From: Sulfuricella sp.
GTDB lineage: Bacteria > Pseudomonadota > Gammaproteobacteria > Burkholderiales > Sulfuricellaceae
Assembly: GCA_030696235.1 (NCBI GenBank)
Contig: JAUYSN010000171.1
Coordinates: forward strand, 1 to 10,074
Length of the DNA stretch: 10,074 bases
Direction: 5' to 3'
The translations under genes and the position numbers were made by a program. Shown here piece by piece: positions 7,140-10,074 of this stretch. Position 1 is the stretch's first letter; every line of letters begins with the position of its first letter. The notes below the pieces were generated by a model. It did not search any database. It worked only from the letters and a program-made list of their open reading frames with translations, and had not been told where the DNA came from.

Positions 7140-8156
7140 TTATTTCTTGGCCAAGCGCTCCTTCTCGACCTGGGCCGCGCTGGCGTATACGGACTGGATG
7201 ATGTCCTTGCCGATCACGTCATCAAACTCCTTGTGCACCGGCAGCAACGCCTTATGCCACTCGATCCGTTCCTTCAGGGAAAGAACGTAGATCTCCGTGG
7301 TCTTGGCAGCCTTCACCTTGGCCAGCGCTTCGTCGTTTTCCTTCTGGGCGATATCGCGCTCGAACACGGTCGTTTCTTTCATCGCCTGGGTCAGCGCCTC
7401 GCGAATATCGGCCGGCAACCCCTCCCAGAACTTCTTGTTCACGATCACCGCATAGCCCAGGTAGGCGTGATCCGAAATCGTCATATGTTTCTGCACCTCA
7501 TGCATCTTCTGGGTGTAGAGATTGGACACCGGGTTATCGGTACCATCCACCACGCCCTGCTGCAGACCGGTATATACTTCGCTGAACGCCATCACCTGGG
7601 GGTTCGCGCCGAGCGCCTTCATCATCGCATCCGACACTTTCGACTGCTGGATGCGCATCTTCAGACCCTTGAAATCCGCTACGGTGCGCAGCGGCTTGTT
7701 CGCGCTCATCTGCTTGAAGCCGTTGTCCCAGAACGCCAACCCCATGACGCCCTTGGTTTCCAGCTTGGCGAACAACTTCTTGCCGACGTCACCGTCCATG
7801 ACGCGGTACAGGGTTTCCTTATTGGGGAAAATATAGGGCAGGTCGAACACTTCGAATTCGCGTGCGCCCATCGGACCGAACTTGGAAAGCGACGGTGCCA
7901 GCATCTGCACCGCGCCAATCTGCAAGGCTTCGACTTCTTCGCGGTCCTTGTAGAGCTGGCTATTGGGGTAGACTTCGACCTTGACCTTGCCTTTGGTTTT
8001 TTCCTCGGCCAGCTGCTTGAATTTCTCCGCCGCCCGGCCCTTGGGCGTGTCGGGCGCCACCACATGGCTGAACTTGATGACAATTTCCCCTGCGGCATTG
8101 GCAAACCCGCTCACACCAAGGGCTAGAACAAACATGATTGCTGTGCGAAATTTCAT
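7140..8156 (-). CDS. dctP: TRAP transporter substrate-binding protein DctP
   Basis: DctP is the periplasmic receptor that binds an organic acid and passes it to DctQM. I use the ATG at 8154-8156, giving 338 residues. It is preceded by a strong GGAGAGG four bases upstream, and it starts a clean signal peptide, MKFRTAIMFVLALGVSGFANA, with cleavage after residue 20 or 21. A TTG 33 bases upstream would add residues before the signal and put the ribosome binding site inside the gene. The mature domain begins EIVIKFSHVVAPDTPKG. KMRIQQSKV carries R168, at the position of the arginine that binds the substrate carboxylate in this family. GLQQGVVDGTDNPVSNL (197-213) supplies the conserved asparagine N208. 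The features fit C4-dicarboxylate-type DctP, but the exact ligand cannot be read from sequence. Confidence 0.95.
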   Translation of the reverse strand: MKFRTAIMFVLALGVSGFANAAGEIVIKFSHVVAPDTPKGRAAEKFKQLAEEKTKGKVKVEVYPNSQLYKDREEVEALQIGAVQMLAPSLSKFGPMGAREFEVFDLPYIFPNKETLYRVMDGDVGKKLFAKLETKGVMGLAFWDNGFKQMSANKPLRTVADFKGLKMRIQQSKVSDAMMKALGANPQVMAFSEVYTGLQQGVVDGTDNPVSNLYTQKMHEVQKHMTISDHAYLGYAVIVNKKFWEGLPADIREALTQAMKETTVFERDIAQKENDEALAKVKAAKTTEIYVLSLKERIEWHKALLPVHKEFDDVIGKDIIQSVYASAAQVEKERLAKK

Positions 8157-8217
8157 GTGACCTCTCCAAAAATTAAGGTATTCGACCAAAATTCACATCC
8201 ACGTCCCGGAAATTCTA

Positions 8218-8231
8218 TCTTATATATAAGA
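8218..8231. promoter_or_regulatory. 14-bp perfect palindrome, candidate operator upstream of dctP
   Basis: TCTTATATATAAGA at 8218-8231 is a perfect dyad in the 90-bp gap between tilS and dctP, about 62 bp before the dctP start. AT-rich dyads of this size are typical operators for dimeric repressors. A GntR/FadR-type regulator of organic acid genes is one guess. The palindrome is seen directly; a regulatory role is inferred from its position. Confidence 0.45.
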
Positions 8232-8246
8232 CATACAAGTGCCATA
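8229..8246 (-). promoter_or_regulatory. Candidate sigma54 (-24/-12) promoter for dctPQM
   Basis: A perfect -24 element TGGCAC (8244-8239) is followed at sigma54 spacing by TGTCT (8233-8229), where consensus is TTGCA/T. The -12 C is present but the neighbouring G is T. Transcription would start near 8218, giving a leader of about 60 nt. RpoN with DctB/DctD is an established control of dicarboxylate transporters. A weak sigma70 alternative is TTGTAT-15 bp-TAGAAT (8238 to 8212). Confidence 0.3.
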
Positions 8247-9647
8247 CTATATTGCTCTCTCGAGTTTTACAATCACTCCAGGTTCATCTTCCTTTGCTTG
8301 GTATTCGCAATCCACTCCAATACCCGGTACGAATGCCAGCTTTTCCCCGCTGAACAGCAACGGTAGCCTCTGCCGCTGCCACGGAGGCATGCCCGCTTCC
8401 TGCAACAGGTTCTTCAAGCTGCGTGTGGGCCTGAGGCAATCCGGGCGCAGCCGCTCGCCGCCCTGGCGCAGCCTGATCGTAACCGGTGCGGCAGTCAGTC
8501 TGGCCAGACTCAATCCCTGCCCCGTCGTCCGCTCGAACAGCAGCCTGCCGCCTGAATCCGGCAGTTGCAGTTCGTCCTCGAATGTCCAGGTCAATGCCAG
8601 TTCGGGCCGCGGCACAGATGTCTTTTTCTTGCCCTCGGGTGATTTGGCCGAGGGTTCAATATGCACCTCACCGCGATAGCGCCGGATCACGACGCCTCCC
8701 AAGGAAATGCGGACCTGAGCATCGTCACGGGCACTGCACAGCTGCTGCAGCAGGTTTTCCAGCCGCCCGGAAGAAGGCATGGGAATCCCGGATTCTGCCA
8801 GCCAGTAGCGCAACAGGTTCCTGGCACGCGCCCCGGACAGGCTGCGCAGGGCATCCACCCGCAAATTGCCATTCACCACCGCAATCGCGCGGTCCAGCCG
8901 CGCCAGGTCATTCGACAACTGCGCGCTTTCCGCCAGATTCCGGCTGGCACGGGCAAAGGTTTCGCGGTATCCGGGAAAGCGCTTCGCCAGAAGCGGCATC
9001 ACCCGATGGCGCAGGTAGTTGCGATCGTAGGAAATATCTGCATTGCTCTCGTCCTCAACCCATTGCAAGCCGCTCAGGGTAGCGTAATCGAGAATCAAGC
9101 GGCGCGGCACATCGAGCAGAGGGCGAAGATAGTGGGGCGTTTCCACCTCCCCTTCACCCCTCACCCCTAACCCCTCACGCATCTCACCCATCGCGCTCAG
9201 GCCTTTCGCTCCGGCGCCGCGCAACAACTGGAGCAGCAGCGTTTCCGCCTGGTCGTCGAGATGTTGCGCCAGCACGATAAAATCGGCTTGCTGTTCGGCA
9301 AACACCCGGTAGCGTGCGTCCCGCGCCAGTTCTTCCAGGCTCTCGCCCGGTTGGCGCTTGAGATCGACCTTAACGGCCTGGAAGGGAATGTTGTATCCGG
9401 CGCACAGCCGGGCGCAAAACTCGGCCCAATCGGCCGCATTCGGGCTGATCTGATGGTTGACGTAAACAGCGGAAAGGAGAAAATGCAGGCTGGAGCGAAG
9501 TTGCGCAAGGATGTCGAGCAGGGCCACGGAATCCGCCCCGCCGCTCAGGGCCAGCGTGAGATGCCGGCCCGGTTGAACCCAACTTTTTAGTTTGGCTTCG
9601 ACAAGCGCGGGCAGATCACTTGGCAGCAGTTTCTTTGAACTTGCCAT
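8247..9647 (-). CDS. tilS: tRNA(Ile)-lysidine synthase TilS
   Basis: TilS uses ATP to attach lysine to C34 of the tRNA-Ile2 with a CAU anticodon, so that it reads AUA. The 466-residue protein has the N-type ATP pyrophosphatase motif SGGADS at 35-40, then [36 protein letters not shown] (127-146) and [25 protein letters not shown] (196-220). The middle substrate-binding domain covers about 265-330. The C-terminal TilS domain covers about 388-462 ([26 protein letters not shown]). Compared with E. coli TilS, the stretch between GLSAM and RPLL is about nine residues longer (roughly 154-174). It is encoded by a G-rich heptad repeat and stays in frame. The only in-frame ATG, 9645-9647, lies 32 nt inside accA. 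No close upstream alternative exists because a TGA sits four codons before it. The Shine-Dalgarno is weak. Confidence 0.97.
   Translation of the reverse strand: MASSKKLLPSDLPALVEAKLKSWVQPGRHLTLALSGGADSVALLDILAQLRSSLHFLLSAVYVNHQISPNAADWAEFCARLCAGYNIPFQAVKVDLKRQPGESLEELARDARYRVFAEQQADFIVLAQHLDDQAETLLLQLLRGAGAKGLSAMGEMREGLGVRGEGEVETPHYLRPLLDVPRRLILDYATLSGLQWVEDESNADISYDRNYLRHRVMPLLAKRFPGYRETFARASRNLAESAQLSNDLARLDRAIAVVNGNLRVDALRSLSGARARNLLRYWLAESGIPMPSSGRLENLLQQLCSARDDAQVRISLGGVVIRRYRGEVHIEPSAKSPEGKKKTSVPRPELALTWTFEDELQLPDSGGRLLFERTTGQGLSLARLTAAPVTIRLRQGGERLRPDCLRPTRSLKNLLQEAGMPPWQRQRLPLLFSGEKLAFVPGIGVDCEYQAKEDEPGVIVKLERAI
9149..9174 (-). repeat. In-frame G-rich heptad repeat in tilS, potential G-quadruplex on the coding strand
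   Basis: On the minus (coding) strand four runs of exactly four G residues (9174-9171, 9167-9164, 9160-9157, 9152-9149) are separated by TTA, TGA and TGAA. This fits the standard quadruplex pattern with short loops and could form in both the coding DNA strand and the mRNA. The near 7-bp period (GGGGTTA, GGGGTGA) extends weakly to either side. It encodes part of the extra stretch [10 protein letters not shown] in TilS. Confidence 0.85.
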
Positions 9648-10074
9648 AGCCCATCAGGCGCTCGAAACGCGATTTGAGCAGATCGTCCAGCGACTGGTCC
9701 TGAAGCCGGCGCAGGCTTTCCTGCAGCGCTTTTTTCAGGTTTTGCATGACCACGTCCGGATCGCGGTGAGCGCCGCCCAGCGGCTCGCTCACGATCTTGT
9801 CCACCAGGCCGAGGGTTTTCAGGCGGTTGGCGGTGATTCCCAGCGTTTCTGCGGCTTCCGGCGCCTTGTCCGCGCTCTTCCACAGGATCGAAGCGCAGCC
9901 CTCCGGCGAGATCACGGAATAGCTCGAATATTGCAGCATCAGCATGACATCGCCGACGCCGATGGCCAGCGCACCGCCCGAGCCGCCTTCGCCGATGATG
10001 GTGCAGACGATCGGGGTTCTGAGTTCGGCCATGACATACAGGTTGCGGGCAATCGCCTCGGACTGGCCGCGCTC
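9616..10074 (-). CDS. accA: Acetyl-CoA carboxylase carboxyltransferase subunit alpha AccA, C-terminal part
   Basis: AccA pairs with AccD to form the carboxyltransferase that moves CO2 from biotin on AccB to acetyl-CoA, making malonyl-CoA for fatty acid synthesis. The window holds the last 152 codons and a TGA stop; the 5' part lies beyond 10074. The reading frame continues to the window edge as [18 protein letters not shown]. It then follows E. coli AccA closely: [51 protein letters not shown] and [11 protein letters not shown]. The [10 protein letters not shown] stretch belongs to the acyl-CoA-binding carboxyltransferase fold. An internal ATG at 10030-10032 is not the start, because homology continues upstream of it. 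The 3' end overlaps tilS by 32 nt, so the two are presumably cotranscribed. Confidence 0.97.
   Translation of the reverse strand, partial: ERGQSEAIARNLYVMAELRTPIVCTIIGEGGSGGALAIGVGDVMLMLQYSSYSVISPEGCASILWKSADKAPEAAETLGITANRLKTLGLVDKIVSEPLGGAHRDPDVVMQNLKKALQESLRRLQDQSLDDLLKSRFERLMGYGKFKETAAK

Noticed and set aside
7233..8126. Plus-strand open frame (297 codons) opposite dctP
   Set aside because: It mirrors the well-supported dctP frame and has no independent evidence.
8157..8189. Upstream TTG start adding 11 residues to DctP
   Set aside because: It would bury the strong GGAGAGG ribosome binding site inside the gene and put extra residues before a clean signal peptide.
9140..9195. CRISPR or clustered repeat array at the G-rich heptads
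   Set aside because: The units are only 7 bp, contiguous and coding; there are no spacers.

Overview
All eleven genes in this window lie on the minus strand, packed tightly, with no sign of a phage, transposon, CRISPR array or RNA gene. The organism is most likely a betaproteobacterium (Nitrosomonadales-like, inferred only). The reasons are the order ndk-rlmN-pilW-rodZ-ispG, the accA-tilS pair, the high GC content and the protein sequences, which resemble proteobacterial orthologues. The genus cannot be fixed from the sequence alone.

In the direction of transcription (from high to low coordinates) there are three blocks. Block 1 (10074 to 8247) holds the 3' end of accA (fatty acid synthesis) overlapping tilS (tRNA-Ile2 lysidine formation). 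Block 2 (8246 to 4270) is a transport cassette: a TRAP dicarboxylate-type transporter dctP-dctQ-dctM, then an AEC-family permease. It has a probable promoter/operator region before dctP, an intrinsic terminator between dctP and dctQ, and a second strong terminator after dctM. Block 3 (4058 to 1) is a housekeeping operon: ndk, rlmN, pilW, rodZ and ispG. Its junctions overlap or nearly abut (TAATG, ATGA, and gaps of 12 and 14 nt), so translational coupling is likely.

The TRAP operon should encode a periplasmic binding protein (DctP) that hands an organic acid to the DctQM membrane complex, driven by an ion gradient. The AEC permease next to it may handle a related carboxylate. The housekeeping operon joins nucleotide balancing, 23S rRNA methylation, type IV pilus assembly, cell-shape control and isoprenoid synthesis. 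This mixed but conserved arrangement is known from many Proteobacteria.

I found no convincing new multi-gene system. The points most worth a second look are small: an in-frame G-quadruplex-type heptad repeat inside tilS; a PilW whose lipobox position holds glycine instead of cysteine; a 14-bp perfect palindrome overlapping a sigma54-like promoter before dctP; the terminator inside the TRAP operon; a tryptophan in a conserved IspG motif; and an 11-bp tandem duplication at the rodZ/ispG junction.
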